Positions 1 to 11,310 of a stretch of 64,000 nt of DNA are shown here, one piece after another. This DNA comes from Erinaceus europaeus (taxonomy: Eukaryota > Chordata > Mammalia > Eulipotyphla > Erinaceidae), in NCBI RefSeq assembly GCF_950295315.1, contig NC_080166.1:99798999-99862998 (forward strand), written 5' to 3'. The position numbers were made by a program, and so were the translations under genes. Each line of letters opens with the position of its first letter. Position 1 is the stretch's first letter. Below the pieces are notes generated by a model that saw only the letters and a program-made list of their open reading frames with translations, was not told the origin of the DNA and did no database searches.

Positions 1-28
1 TGTTTAATAGTACCAGTGAGAATATGAA

Positions 29-30
<2 letters not shown>

Positions 31-90
<60 letters not shown>

Positions 91-91
91 T
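31..91. repeat. (TG)n microsatellite
   Basis: About 60 bp of TG dinucleotides interrupted by GC steps near 62 and 68. A small ORF across it (35-259) is only the repeat read as Cys-Val and is not a gene. Confidence 0.95.
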
Positions 92-487
92 TACATGTAC
101 TTTTGCTCTTTAAGATCTAGCAGCAAAATTGGTCAAGTATGTGCACATTCACAGAATGGTCAGGGCAACCCGAACAGTAGATTACCTGAATTCCCCTTTC
201 TGGAATTACAGAATTTCGTATTGAACTCTTTTTGTGAAAAGAGAAGGGAAGGGAAGTAACTATTTATATTGAACCAAAAACTCTGATGGTAACATTATAC
301 ACATTAATACTGAAAAGCTCTCAAATTCTGATATTATTCTATTTTCCCAAGATAATCAACCCTTCTAATACTCTAGGAAAACTATAGAGTGAAAGAAAAG
401 AGTGTTTAGTAGCCATAACATGAACCAAAGAATTTCATGTGGATGCTTTCACAAATACACAGAAGGTATAAAATGCTATTGTTCCTA
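92..487. other. Unique AT-rich DNA, no gene seen
   Basis: No recognisable repeat, RNA gene or coding pattern. Only short ORFs interrupted by stops are present. Confidence 0.5.
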
Positions 488-660
488 GGGCTATAGACAT
501 AGGTCAAATGGTAGACCACCAGACTTCTATATCTGAAGTTCTATCCATGACAGGGACATTTACCAGAGTAGTGCTCTTGTTTGTCTCTTTTTTCTCTGTT
601 TTATGTGAAACTCTATCTCCCTTATGTAAAATAAATAAATAAATAAATAAATCTTTTTAA
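488..660 (+). mobile_element. Old tRNA-derived SINE, plus strand
   Basis: A degraded tRNA-like head ('caaatggtagaccaccagac') is followed by a pyrimidine-rich body and an AAATAAATAAAT tail at 630-652. The layout matches the short SINE family seen more clearly at 8901-9046. Divergence is high and no TSD is evident. Confidence 0.6.
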
Positions 661-1306
661 AAGATATGGTTTGTATAGGATCTCTCTCTCTTATCATTTC
701 CCTTAATATAATGGTTAGTGAGGAAGAAAGTCTATGTTTAAAACCAACCACTATTTATTTATTTATTTATTATATTTTTAGACATGGACATTACATACAC
801 TGGTATACATTTCCATGCATGTGTGTGTGTGTATTGGTATTTGGGAAACCACTTAATGAATTTAAGTGGTTTAATGAATCTTTACTTATGCAAAAAGAAT
901 TTATGAGAAACAATGAGAAAAATAGTTGTCTTTCTTCTGTATAGTGATGCAAAAATGAATAAGATGCATTTGAACTTTAAAAAACAATGAAATGAGCTTC
1001 TTTCCAGATAACTAAGGATGGTTTATTTATTAACAGAGAAAATGTGGTCACAAAAGATTATTGTTCATAGATGTGATATCTTTGTAATAAAACTCAACAG
1101 TAGTTGTTGATTATTAGACTGAATGTTTGCACTTTCTGATTATTCTTCAGCTTCTCTGAGTACCAACTGATCTGCCTACATGGACTCCTTCAGTTTGGGC
1201 ATCTGTTGAGAACTGGGTTCAACCATCTGATATACTTGCTCTGTTCCAGGCCATCTAGTGAGTGGTAGGTCAATTTATTTTGTTCCTGTTTCCCTCTATG
1301 AAGCAT
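661..1306. other. Unique DNA, no gene seen
   Basis: AT-rich sequence with a short TTTA run (751-770) and a TG run (820-832). The 92-codon ORF at 666-944 shows no recognisable domain and has simple-sequence composition. Confidence 0.5.
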
Positions 1307-1320
1307 CACTTCAGTGTATT

Positions 1321-1601
1321 TAAAAAATATATTTATTTATTTATTCCCTTTTGTTGCCCTTGTTGTTATATTGTTGTAGTTATTATTGATGTCATCGTTG
1401 TTGGATAGGACAGAGAGAAATGGAGAGAAGAGGGGAAGACAGAGAGGAGGAGTGAAAGATAGACATCTGCAGAGCTGCTTCACTGCTTGTGAGGCTACTT
1501 CTTTGCAGGTGGGGAGCCAGGTGCTTGAACCAGGATCTTTATGCAGGTCCTTGTGCTTTGCGCCACATGCGCTTAACCCACTGCACTACCACCCAACTCC
1601 C
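1321..1601 (-). mobile_element. tRNA-derived SINE (family B) with perfect TSD
   Basis: In minus orientation the element has a tRNA-like head whose A-box resembles TAGCNNAGYNGG, a GGTTC-type B-box, a CT-rich body ('gataggacagagagaaat' on the plus strand) and a GTT/CAA-rich 3' segment ending in an A-rich tail. It lies between perfect 14-bp direct repeats 'cacttcagtgtatt' at 1307-1320 and 1602-1615. The perfect TSD suggests a relatively recent insertion. The ORFs at 1386-1793 and 1489-1683 are shadows of this SINE. Confidence 0.93.
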
Positions 1602-1794
1602 CACTTCAGTGTATTATACTCTTCAAAACAGAAAAGTTATCATAACTCTCCAAGAACTTTTCTGTATGATTCTCTCCCTTTGAATTTTGAGTTTATAAGT
1701 AAATGCCTCAAGCCTAAATTCCTTCTATTCTTGGGGAATTCCAGTTTTACTGAACTGTCCTTTGTGATTTCCTCATATGGCAGATATGTTTGAT

Positions 1795-1836
1795 AAGTAG
1801 TCCCTTGGCAAACGCTAGAAGAAGAAGTAGTCCCTT
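1795..1836 (+). mobile_element. Ultra-short non-L1 LINE 3' end with 12-bp TSD
   Basis: The perfect repeat 'aagtagtccctt' occurs at 1795-1806 and 1825-1836. Between them lie 18 bp, 'ggcaaacgctagaagaag' (1807-1824). These match the minus strand of 51940-51957 with one mismatch, that is the 3' terminus of the non-L1 retrotransposon-like ORF there, including its TAG stop and GAA tail. The simplest reading is an extremely 5'-truncated insertion of that element. Filler DNA at a repaired break is the alternative. Confidence 0.55.
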
Positions 1837-2344
1837 TATTAAAATTAAGTTACCCTAATTGCAGTGTACCATCTGCTTTTCTTCTGAGACATGTGGTTCA
1901 GATGGAAAACTTCCTTTGTATAATTAAGCAATGGGGTATATTAATAAAGTACACAAATGAAAAATATATCTGGCCTTCCTCTAAGTCTCTTGGCATAGAG
2001 TCTTACTTTCTTCCCATTTGAAGGTGAAAATTAAAAGTACTACTTAGATGCTATAGTTAGAGTTAAATGAAATATTAACAAGTCCAATGCACAGAACTAG
2101 TGACTATTCAAGAGGTGTTACAGATTTTTCTCTTTCTCAAGTTTCCTTAATCTATTCTAAGATCTTTTTTATTTATAAACATTTAAAAACTACTGTGTAA
2201 TCATATATATGCTATATTTTGTTAAATTTACTTTTCACATATAAAGAAAAATTTCAATTAAGAAAAATATTTTAAACTAAGTCTGTGTAAGAAACTAAGA
2301 AATCATATTCTGAGTAAAATTTTTTTTAGTGAAAATGAGTGGTT
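1837..2344. other. Unique AT-rich DNA, no gene seen
   Basis: No repeat family, coding pattern or RNA gene recognised. Confidence 0.5.
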
Positions 2345-2505
2345 TAGAGTACACATAATACAGTGTCCCAGGACCTTGATTCATGCTCCCAGTCCCTGCC
2401 TGCAGGTAGGGAGCTTCATGAGTGATGGAACAATGCTGCAGGTGTTTCTCTGTCTCATTCCATCTTCCCCCAATTTCTCTCTGTTTCTAATGTATATATA
2501 AGTCA
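2345..2505 (+). mobile_element. Degraded SINE (family A-like), plus strand
   Basis: The segment contains 'cctgcaggtagggagcttca', 'gaacaatgctgcaggtgt' and a CT-rich body with 'caatttctctctg'. This order (head, cttca/gcagtgctgcaggtgtc, TCTC body) is shared with better copies at 58093-58310 and 16703 onward. The tRNA head is eroded. Confidence 0.75.
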
Positions 2506-3110
2506 GATTTACTCCCAAATAACTATTCTACAATTTAAGACATAATTAAAATATTAAAAGAAAGAAAACATTTGTATTTTCCTACCAAGAGCTGTGTGTT
2601 AAAACCACTCTACCTCACTGTCAAGGTAAACAGTGGTAAGTACTTTACAAGAATCATAACTTTCTGATCTGATATGCTAATAAGCAAGATCAGTCCTTGA
2701 CGCAAAAGACAACCTTGTCTCATGGTTCATTTGTGTTTTCTCATTATTATTTTGGGTACCAAACATTTCCTCCTTTGCTTAACAGGTTGATTTTGCCTTT
2801 TTTCCCCCATTATTATTTTTACTGTGAGGTAAATGCACAGAAATCCACCAATCTACATAGAACAGAAATTTACTAGACAAGGCCTGCAGGAGATATTAAT
2901 TTCATTTATGCAAATTTGCCTTTTTTTTTTGGCAAATTGTAGTTCTTTCTGATATTTTAGACATGCAGGCCAAGTATTGAATTGTTTTCTCTTCCAAAAT
3001 GGAAATAAATGCACATATTTTCTTCTCTAGTATATTTTCATACAGAGTTCACTGCAATCAATTGCTACTTTATGTTTCTGTTTAGCAATTTGGAAAGTTA
3101 AAATTGCATT
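2506..3110. other. Unique AT-rich DNA, no gene seen
   Basis: No recognisable element apart from short homopolymer runs (for example T10 at 2921-2930). Confidence 0.5.
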
Positions 3111-3124
3111 CATGCTTTATCTTC

Positions 3125-3461
3125 TTCTACTTGTTTTTTTTAACTTATAGCTGGGGCTTGGTGCCTGCACTAAGAATCCACTGCTCCTGGAGGCCATTTT
3201 TCCCATTTTATTTGCTGTTGTTGTTGTTGTTGTTGTTATTATCATTGCTGTTGTTATTGTTGGATAGGACAGAGAAAAATTGAGAGGGGAGGCGAAGAAA
3301 GAGAGGGAGAGAGAAAGATAGAGACCTGCAGACCTGCTTCACCACTTGTGAAGCACCCCCCTTCAGGTGGAGTGCCTGGGCTCAAACCAGGATGTTTCTG
3401 CTTACCCTTGTGCTTCTTGTCATGCACACTTAACCCGCTGCACTAGTGTCCACCCTCTCCC
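3125..3461 (-). mobile_element. Long-form SINE (family B) with TSD
   Basis: A minus-strand SINE with the extended 3' segment ('gcctgcactaagaatccact'), a (GTT)n tract at 3222-3240, 'ttggataggacagag' and a tRNA-like head near 3400-3455. Direct repeats 'catgctttatcttc' at 3111-3124 and 3462-3475 flank it. The right repeat abuts the 3' end of the neighbouring L1, so the SINE landed at or beside that L1 tail. Confidence 0.88.
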
Positions 3462-3475
3462 CATGCTTTATCTTC

Positions 3476-6170
3476 CTCTTCTTTTTATTTATTTATGAAA
3501 AGGAAACACTGACAAAACCCACAGGATAAGAGGGGTACACCTTCACACAATTCCCGCCAACAGAACTCCGTATCCCATCCCCTTCCCTGATAGCTTTTCT
3601 TTTCTTTAACCCTCTGGAGTATGGTCATTGTGGGGTGCAGAAGGTGGAAGGTCTGGCTCCTGTAATTGCTTCCCCGCTGAGCATGGGCGTTGACAGGTAG
3701 ATCCATATTCCCAGCCTTCCTCTCTCTTTCCCTAGTGGGTAAGGGCTCTGGGGAAGTGGAGCTCCAAGGCACATTGGTGAGGTTGTCCAGGGAAGTCTGG
3801 TCGTCATCATCTGGAACCTGGTGGCTGAAAAGAGAGTTAACATACAAAGCCAAACAAATTATTGACCAATCATGAACCTAAGGGCTGGAATAGTGCAGAT
3901 GAAGATTGGGGGGGGGTCTCTGTTTTGTAGATAACTAGTAGACATATTTTAGTTATATTCCAAAGGGCCTGTGGCAATACTAGTTTTTTTTTTTCTCTCT
4001 CTCTCTTTTTTAACCCTGAGCCTGAAGTCTGATATGCAGGTGGATCTAAGTTATTGTCTGGGGAGATGATTTCATGGCTGGAAAGCTGGATCAGAGAAGA
4101 GACTAGCTCCCAAATATGGGAAACGTGTATAGATATTGTTGACTGTAAACCCCATCGATTTGATGTGATCTGGGGCCCATATTCAACTTAGGAGCCTATG
4201 TGACCTCTGCATCCCTGTAGATCTGAGCTCAAATTCTGTGGTCATGAGTAAGAATGTTCCATGCTGCCCCCATTTCAGCACCATTCTTCCTCAGATATAG
4301 CATAGAGTATGTTGTCCAGCCCCCCTTCAGAGGATGGAACATTCTCTACCTTTGTTGATCCAAGTTGAGGGAAAGGTCCTATGGGGGCCCACAAAGGGGT
4401 CTGTTTTGTTGGTCCTGATAGAGATGACTGGTAACAATGGAGAGAGGGATTTATTTGAAGTTTAGGTCCATCATGTCTGTTTGGGAATCTCAGGACTCCC
4501 CAACTAGGGTCCCAGATGGTGGGGTGGCCTGACAGTGACTAAAGAGTCATCATCAAAATGTGCCAGTCTCTTGCCCTTATTCAGCTTTTGCAGTTCTTGC
4601 TTTGATAAGGTTAGCTTTGGAGTGAGTGAGGGAAGTGTAATAGGAAGTAGGTGAGGAGGGTATCTAAGTCTAAGTAGACACTATTTCATTATGAGCTTCA
4701 TGCTGACTCACTGCAGACTATTGTGCACTTTTGCTTTTAGGTATATATTTGCCCTAATTTATGGGTACATGCGAATATATACTCTATCTCACATGACCTG
4801 GTCTATATCTAGATTTTGGGACTTTGTGAGAAAGTGAACCAGCTGGAATGGAATTAGAGAATACTATGAAAGGAAAGGTCTCACCTGAGTAATGAGGATG
4901 AAGGGTTGACATTCCAAGCCTGATGTCTTTGAACACAGTCTAAAGTGAAGCATGCTGAGGTGGTACTCGTTGTGTTGATTAGGTTGGGATCAGCGGATGC
5001 AATATCATTTGGTATGAATTGAGAGAAGCATGCAGTGAATCCCACCCTTGAGGTTGCAGGACTGGGGGAAATATAGGCTCTATATATAGAGGAAGCTGGA
5101 TGTTCCTGCTGTCTTAGGGTTTTAGAAGACAATAGATAGTTATTACTATAATCACATTATTTGGCAATTGGGTTAACTTTGAAATATTCTTTTGTTAGGA
5201 TTTGCTGTATCATACACAACATCACCATAATTTATGTCCTTTGGCATTATTTGTATATAGCTGTGCCACCGCTTGGTTCTGTTCTCCCTGGTCAAAGCTT
5301 TTAAGAGAGTCAGCATATCAAAGTGTCTGTGCATTAAAAAGTTTGAGACATTCAATAAATTTTCCCCTCTTATATTAATTAAATAGTGATTTATATGACT
5401 ACAACTTAATAGGAGTGTATATAAACACCGTTCTACCACCAAAAGTCTGTGTCCCATTGCATCCTGCCCCCCCCCACCCCCGTGAAGCCGAACATCCACC
5501 GTCACCCTCAATCCAGGGTTTATACTTTGGTGCCTTACTCCAAATTCAGTCAAATCCTGCTTTGAGTTTCCCTTTCAGTTCTTCTTTCTCAACTTCTGTT
5601 TATGAACGGGATCATCCCATACTCGTTTTTATCTTTCTGACTTAGCTCACTTAACATAATTCCTTCTAGCTCCATCCAAGATGGGTCAGAGAGGGTGGGT
5701 TCATTGTTCTTAATAGCTGCATAGTATTCTATTGTGTATATATACCACAGCTTACTCAGCCACTCATCTGTTGTTGGGCACCTGGGTTGCTTCCAGGTAT
5801 TAGCTATTATGAATTTTGCTGCTGTGAACATAGGTGCACATACATATCTTTTTGGTTGGGTGTTATGGAGTCCTTGGGGTATATCCCTAGGAGAGGAATT
5901 ACTGGGTCATATGGAAGGTCCATGTCTAGCCTAGTGAGAGTTCTCCAGATTGCTCTCCACAGAGGATGGACCAATTTACGTTCCCACTAGCAGTGCTGAA
6001 GAGTTCCTTTGTCTCCACAGCCTCTCCAGCATTTGTTGCTGCTGTCTTTTTGATGTATGCCATTCTCACAGGGGTGAGGTGGTATCTCAATTTTGTGTTT
6101 ATTTCCATTTCTCTGACAATCAGTGACCTGGAACAATTTTTCATGTGTTCGTTAGCCTTTTGGATCTCTA
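3476..6170 (-). mobile_element. 5'-truncated L1, long 3'UTR subfamily
   Basis: The element reads from its 3' end at about 3476 to a break in ORF2 at about 6170. It has a roughly 2.1-kb 3'UTR (3480-5590) followed by the ORF2 C-terminus (5590-6170). The 3'UTR shares 'cacattggtg', 'gaagcaattacagaagccag' and other blocks with the young L1 at 33450, but keeps an extra segment of about 0.8 kb (about 3905-4695) that the young copy lacks. No 5' TSD was found, and the right edge joins directly to another L1 3'UTR piece. Confidence 0.9.
5590..6170 (-). pseudogene. L1 ORF2 C-terminal remnant
   Basis: Minus-strand frames 5589-5831 and 5926-6144 translate to the conserved L1 ORF2 C-terminus: '[20 protein letters not shown]', 'YTIEYYAAIKNNE', and upstream '[20 protein letters not shown]'. 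The two frames are separated by a frameshift. It also carries AT-rich changes relative to the young copy at 34800-35402. It has no endonuclease or reverse transcriptase and is non-functional. Confidence 0.92.
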
Positions 6171-6597
6171 GCTTTCCTACTTTTTATCCCTCTGGGAGTA
6201 TGGACCCAGGGTCATTATGGGGTATAGAAGGTAGAAGGTAGAAGGTCTGGCTTCTGTTAATTGCTTCGCCACTGGACATGGGCGTTGGCAGGTTGATCTA
6301 TACTCCCAGTCTCTCTCTCTCTTCCCCTAGTGGGGTGGGGCTCTTGGGAAGCAGGGCTCCAGGACACATTGGTGGGGTTGTCTGCCCAGGGATGTCTGGT
6401 TGGCATCATGCTAGCATCTGGAACCTTGTGGCTGAAAAAAGAGTTAACATAAAACCAAACAAATTGTTGACTAATCATGAACCTAGAAGCTGGAATAGTT
6501 CATAGGAAGAGTTGGGGGCATCTCCATTTTGTAGATATTTAGTAGGCTTATTTTAGTTATATTCCAAAGGGCCCATGACTATACTAGGTTTTTTTTT
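6171..6597 (-). mobile_element. L1 3'UTR fragment fused to L1 ORF2
   Basis: At about 6170 the sequence jumps from ORF2 ('ccttttggatctct') straight into the same family's 3'UTR ('agctttcctac...ggacccagggtcat'), same orientation, entering about 100 bp inside that UTR without a poly-T tract. It ends near 6597 at a T-run. Template switching during reverse transcription, or a later deletion, would explain it. Confidence 0.8.
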
Positions 6598-7157
6598 TTC
6601 CTATGTAGGATAACCAGGATAGGTGATTTTTGTTGCTATTGTGTAGATAAAGAACTACAAGTCAAAAATTTCTAAATTGTTGTATGGGTGATTAAAAACC
6701 TAATCTTTAGCCTTTTGTGCTTAGTATAAAATAAATAACTAGATGACTTTCACCTGGCTGACAACATTGTCTGTGAATTGCTTGCTAGAGCAATTGGGCC
6801 ACCTTTTGCTAGGTAGTGTTTGAAGGCAAGGTCTCTTAAAAATGAAGGCCTAGGCAATGAACTACATTCCCCAAAAACCTTTGGAATTAGAACACTGTGT
6901 CCTGCTGCAATGATGTCTACTTCACCTGTGGGGACTACTAAGTGCTGTGCAAATATGAACTGGCCAATCACATACAGTGGGACTGTGTCCAAATGCCTAT
7001 AGAACCTCCTTCCAAATGTTCCCTAAATCTCATAGCTGATTTACTATTTTAGGATCCCACCATCTCTCTCCCCCTTTCCTGGGAAGAGTCATGTGGTAGG
7101 TAAGATATTTTCTCCTCATCCTTTTCAAATCTTTCTGTTTACTAATAAGATTTTATT
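6598..7157. other. Probably unique DNA; origin of 6750-7050 unclear
   Basis: Repeat boundaries are not visible. An 80-codon minus-strand ORF (6750-6992) has no recognisable domain. Confidence 0.4.
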
Positions 7158-7168
7158 GAAAGCATATA

Positions 7169-7318
7169 AGCTATTGGGTGGGGGAGGTAGCATAATGGTT
7201 TTGTAAACAAACAAACAAAAATCCTTTCATTCCTGAAGTTCTGAACTCCCAGGTTCAATTACCCGCACCACCAAAGGCCAGAGCTATGCAGTAGTTTGGT
7301 TAAAAAAAATTATAAGGG
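7169..7318 (+). mobile_element. tRNA-derived SINE (family D), plus strand
   Basis: The head 'ggaggtagcataatggtt' and the later 'cccaggttcaattacccgc' (B-box-like) plus 'ggccagagctatgcagtag' match the copy at 20411-20554. Short direct repeats 'aagcatata' at 7160-7168 and 7319-7327 flank it. A CAAA run (7209-7220) expands the head. Confidence 0.75.
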
Positions 7319-7775
7319 AAGCATATACGATATGAACTTCTGCTTATTAGTTGAATTTCTCCTTGTTATATATGCTCCCTTCATGTGTCACTTGGCAAAA
7401 CTAATCTTTCCCTCCTTTAATCTTGTCTGGTAAATTTTTGTCACCTATTGGGAAACAACATTTTGGTTTCTCCTTTTTCTCTGCTAAACCACAACTCTCT
7501 TGATGCCAATTAAACATAAACTATTTATTTTAGAAAGTGCTAGCATGTCGTCATTTATATTTTTTATACCAAATCATAGAGTTTGCTGGCTTTTTTTTTT
7601 TTCTACCAATAGTCATGAGATGTGAGAGGGTTTATTTTGTAATTGTAGCTTTTGCTGTTGCATAGTAATGAGCAGTTGTTTACTTTCAGGAAGAAACAAA
7701 TGCTTAGTTATAGATTTGGTGAGTGGGTCTTTCCTGGGCCATGCTGACAAGTGTAAGGTGATGTGAAATGACTGG

Positions 7776-8204
7776 TTAAATGCTACAGAATGTCACAAAG
7801 TGAGTCTGCTTGAAACAAAAATTTTGAAGCCAATAAAGGTGAAATGATCCCTTCCTTTTTTGGCAAATCATTCTATTCCCAAGAATCGAATCATAAGCCA
7901 AAATAAATCTTCCTCTTGAAGAAAATAGTGAACCTCTGCCATTACTTGCCAAGGCTTTGCTATATTGGATATCAAAGAGTGGGATGGACTCCTCAGCTCT
8001 TTTGAATGTGGGAGGGATTTCAGTCAAGAGACAAACAGTAGCGGACAACAAAGATTTAGTGCCCAACTGAATGTAAGAAGATACTACACTGCAAAGAAAA
8101 ATGGGATACACTATCCTCAAATAGGTTGGTCCTACAATTTGTTGGATGTGAGCTTTTTCAGGACTTTCCCAGAATTCTTTCCAAGTGCTCACCTCTCTCC
8201 TCTC

Positions 8205-8241
<37 letters not shown>

Positions 8242-8541
8242 TATGGAAACTTGGCAACCATATTTGTGCAAGAATTTACTGAGCATGGTAAGTGGGAAGC
8301 CCTGTTGCCCTTCCTCTTAACAGGGACATTCTCAGTTGTGGGAATCTCTGTTTTGATCTTATTATGTATACCTGTGGGGACAACCTGTTGGTGGTCTGGA
8401 GCAACTTTACTGCATTTGTTGATTACAGGAAGCATGGACATTTCTGTTCCAGCCCCCCTCTCCTTTTCCTGCTTGTATCTTCCTATGGGCTATCAACACT
8501 TCCATGGTGTAAATATTGGGAAAAAATATAACACTTACTAA
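7776..8541. other. Unexplained ORF-dense interval
   Basis: The minus strand is open for 221 codons from ATG 8441 to a stop at 7776, the longest ORF outside L1 in this window. The plus strand also has two partly overlapping ORFs (7965-8282 and 8185-8541), out of phase across a TA/CA microsatellite at 8204-8244. The second plus ORF contains a strongly hydrophobic stretch of about 22 residues (about 8317-8385). I recognise no domain in any of the three and cannot say whether either strand was ever coding. An old retroelement or retroviral remnant is possible but unproven. Confidence 0.35.
8204..8244. repeat. (TA)n(CA)n microsatellite
   Basis: About 11 TA units followed by about 7 CA units. It lies inside the ORF-dense interval and shifts the plus-strand frame. 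Confidence 0.95.
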
Positions 8542-8558
8542 AAAATGATTGTTTAGTT

Positions 8559-8790
8559 CCCCCCCCTTTTGTTGCCCTTGTTGTTTATCATTGTTGTTGT
8601 TATTGTTGATGGGGAGGACAGAGAGAAATTGAGAGAGAAGGGGAAGACAGAAAAGGGGAGAGACAGACCACCTGCAGACCTGCTTCACCGCTCATGAAGC
8701 AACTGCCTGTAAGTGGGGAGCTGGGGTCTTGAACTGGGGTCTTTATGCAAGTCCTTGCGCTTAACCCCTTGCGATACTGCTCGGCCCCTT
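8559..8790 (-). mobile_element. tRNA-derived SINE (family B), minus strand
   Basis: It has a T-rich tail side, 'ttgttgcccttgttg', 'aggacagagagaaattgag', 'cacctgcagacctgcttc' and a tRNA head ending '...gcgcttaacc'. Short repeats 'tgtttagtt' near 8550-8558 and 8792-8800 flank it. Confidence 0.88.
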
Positions 8791-8900
8791 GTGTTTAGTT
8801 TTTTATATACTCAACTCTTTCAAGTCTGTCAAGACTCCAAAGTTTTTTACTCCTGTACCATTTTACAGATGAGAAAATTGAAATTTAAATAATAAACTAC

Positions 8901-9046
8901 TGTGGTCTGGGAGCTGGCGCAGTGGATAGAGCATTGGACTCTCAAGCATGAGGTCCTGAGTTTGATCCCTGGCAGCACATGTGCCAGGGTGATGTCTGGT
9001 TCTTTCTCTCCTGTTCCTCTCATAAATAAATAAATAAAATATTAAA
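8901..9046 (+). mobile_element. Short tRNA-like SINE (family C) with TSD
   Basis: The head reads 'gctggcgcagtggatagagc' (A-box-like), then 'ggactctcaagcatgaggtc' and 'gagtttgatccctgg' (B-box-like), followed by a short TCTC region and an AAATAAATAAAT tail. Direct repeats at 8887-8900 and 9047-9060 agree at 13 of 14 bases. At about 145 bp it is the clearest copy of this short family here. Confidence 0.92.
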
Positions 9047-9060
9047 AAATAATCAACTAC

Positions 9061-10769
9061 CAATAATGATAGAACTCAAATAAATTTGAAACGTGGTCGT
9101 AAGCCAAAAGCCCTTTATTTTTATGTTTTCGACAATCCTTTCTCTAAAAACAAATGTTTATGATTTTTGTAGTCTCAAATGTTTGTGTTTTACAGATCAA
9201 TTCTTAATGAGGTAACATTTTTATTTGCCTGAGTAATAGGAAAAGTTTCTGAAAAAAGGGAAGAAAAATGTAAAATTAAATATGTGTATTAAACTATTTT
9301 TGATATATATTACATAATCACAGAAATTTAAATTCCATGTTTAATGTAAGTTTGATTTATAGGTAAAACATGCCTTTGATACACCACAGTAACTGTGCCT
9401 GGACTATAAAATTTTATTTTGCACTCCAGAGAAATTTCAGCTTGGTCAGTGATGAATGCCAGCATAAAAATTTAGAAGACATTGACCTTTGAGGCTTCTT
9501 ATGAAAGAGACAAATTTAGTATTCAAAAGATTTGTGTGTTCTTCTTATGAATTTAAATTTTAATTATAGTGGCACATGGTAAAAAAGACTTCTTAACACT
9601 ACAATTTTTAAAACTATATAGATTTATTCTCTCAGGAAAAAAATCCTTATGATTAACTGCATGTGACTGCCCTAAGAGATATCTAGCAGTGGCTTTAGCA
9701 TACTGCAAACTTTGTGGGGGAGTAAAAAATATATATATAGTAATTTATTGAGGATTCAATTTGAATATTGTTTTGCATTTTATATACTGCTGGTAAATTA
9801 TAGTTTGGACAATAGTGGAAAAATTTATATGGGAATGGATTCTTGGTCATGATAAAGAACTGTAATAAATCAGTTCCATTAAAAAAATGGATGTACATCA
9901 CTATGTTAACTTTAGACCATTCAAAAGCAGCTAAGGCTTTGTTTTACCTTGAAAGAAATATGTTTAATTCATTAGAACAGGTAGAAGAACATGTTTATAC
10001 TTCTTTTTTTTCTTGAAGATTAATCTTTTTCACCACTGGATCTGCACAAAACAAATTTATTTGAAAGGAATTAACTGTCATGCAGTCTCTGGGTTCTTGG
10101 CTTTCTTAAAGCGAATAGCATCTGGCTGGAACTTAAACAATATTTCAGTTTGAGAGTAATGTATTTTCTGGTTTCTTCCCTGTCAGATTCTCACCCTGGT
10201 CTCTAGGGAGTTGAGAAGAGATTGTCTCACTGACATATTTTGCCTAAAGCAAGTCCTGAGAATAGGATTCATATTATTCATCTTGGTTCTGATTTCTACT
10301 GGTTTGCCAAAGGTCAGAATACAATCCATTTTCTTAAAAAGCTTAATACCTCTCTTTTATAAATGAAGTTGTATTTGGTACAAAGTGATGAAGGAAAAAA
10401 GGAGAAATGAGGAACATTTGACTCTGAAATCAACTTTTTTTGTTGTTATATTAAACTACATACTACTAGCTTTTTAAGTGGGCTTGATTTTTTTTTTTTT
10501 AACTTTACAGGCATTGGAAAATTAGGAATCTGAACATTCCTTTTTGATCACAAATGAAAAAAGAAAAAAAATTACTTTCAGGATTACCTTGTTATATTGC
10601 ACTTTATTGTGCTTCATATATAGAGTTTTTTTTTTTTTTTTTTACAAATTGAAGGTTTGTGACATGAACTAATCTATTAGTGCCGTTTTTCTATAGAATG
10701 TTTTCACTTGGTGTCTTATTAAGTTATGTACAGTTTTTTAAAGCATAATTAAATGATACACAGTAGCAT
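9061..10769. other. Unique DNA, no gene seen
   Basis: About 1.7 kb of AT-rich sequence without recognisable interspersed repeats or coding potential. T-runs occur near 10490 and 10627. Confidence 0.5.
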
Positions 10770-10816
10770 ATAATATAGTATAGTATAGTATAATGTATAG
10801 TATAGTATAGTATATA
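10770..10816. repeat. (TATAG)n pentanucleotide repeat
   Basis: Repeated 'tatag' units with one 'taatg' interruption. Confidence 0.85.
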
Positions 10817-11310
10817 CATTTTTTTATTTGGGGAGTTAATCATTTACAGTACAGTTGTTGGAAAATGGGTAAAATTAATCATCTCATCATGATAGATGTC
10901 TGCAAAGCACTCTCACCCCGAGCCTAGATTTTTTTTTTCATTATCATTCACCAGGACTCCAAAGTGTTCCCGCTACCCTCCTTCCCTACCCTCTCAGAGT
11001 CCTTTGCTTTGGTTCAATATACCAAACCCAGTCCAGGTTCTACTTCGTGTTTCCCCTTTCTGTTATTATTTCTCAAGTTCTTCCCATGAGTGAGGTCATT
11101 TCATACTTATCCCTCTCTTTCCTCTCACTTAACATGGTTCCTTCAATCACCATACGAAATGAGGTGAAGAAGGTGATTTCATCATTCTGAATTGTTGATA
11201 TATATATCACAATTTTCTAAGTCACTTATCTGTTGTTGGACACCTGGGTTCCTTCCAAGTCTGGGCTATTACAAATTGTGCTACTATAATATAGGTATAC
11301 ATAACTTTAT
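10817..11310 (-). mobile_element. Old 5'-truncated L1 3' end
   Basis: The order 'ggggagttaatcatttacag', 'agtcctttgctttggttcaa', 'tcacttaacatggttccttc' and 'tctgttgttggacacctggg' matches the 3'UTR and ORF2 C-terminus of the L1 at 27380, but is much more diverged. Truncated near 11310. Confidence 0.8.
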
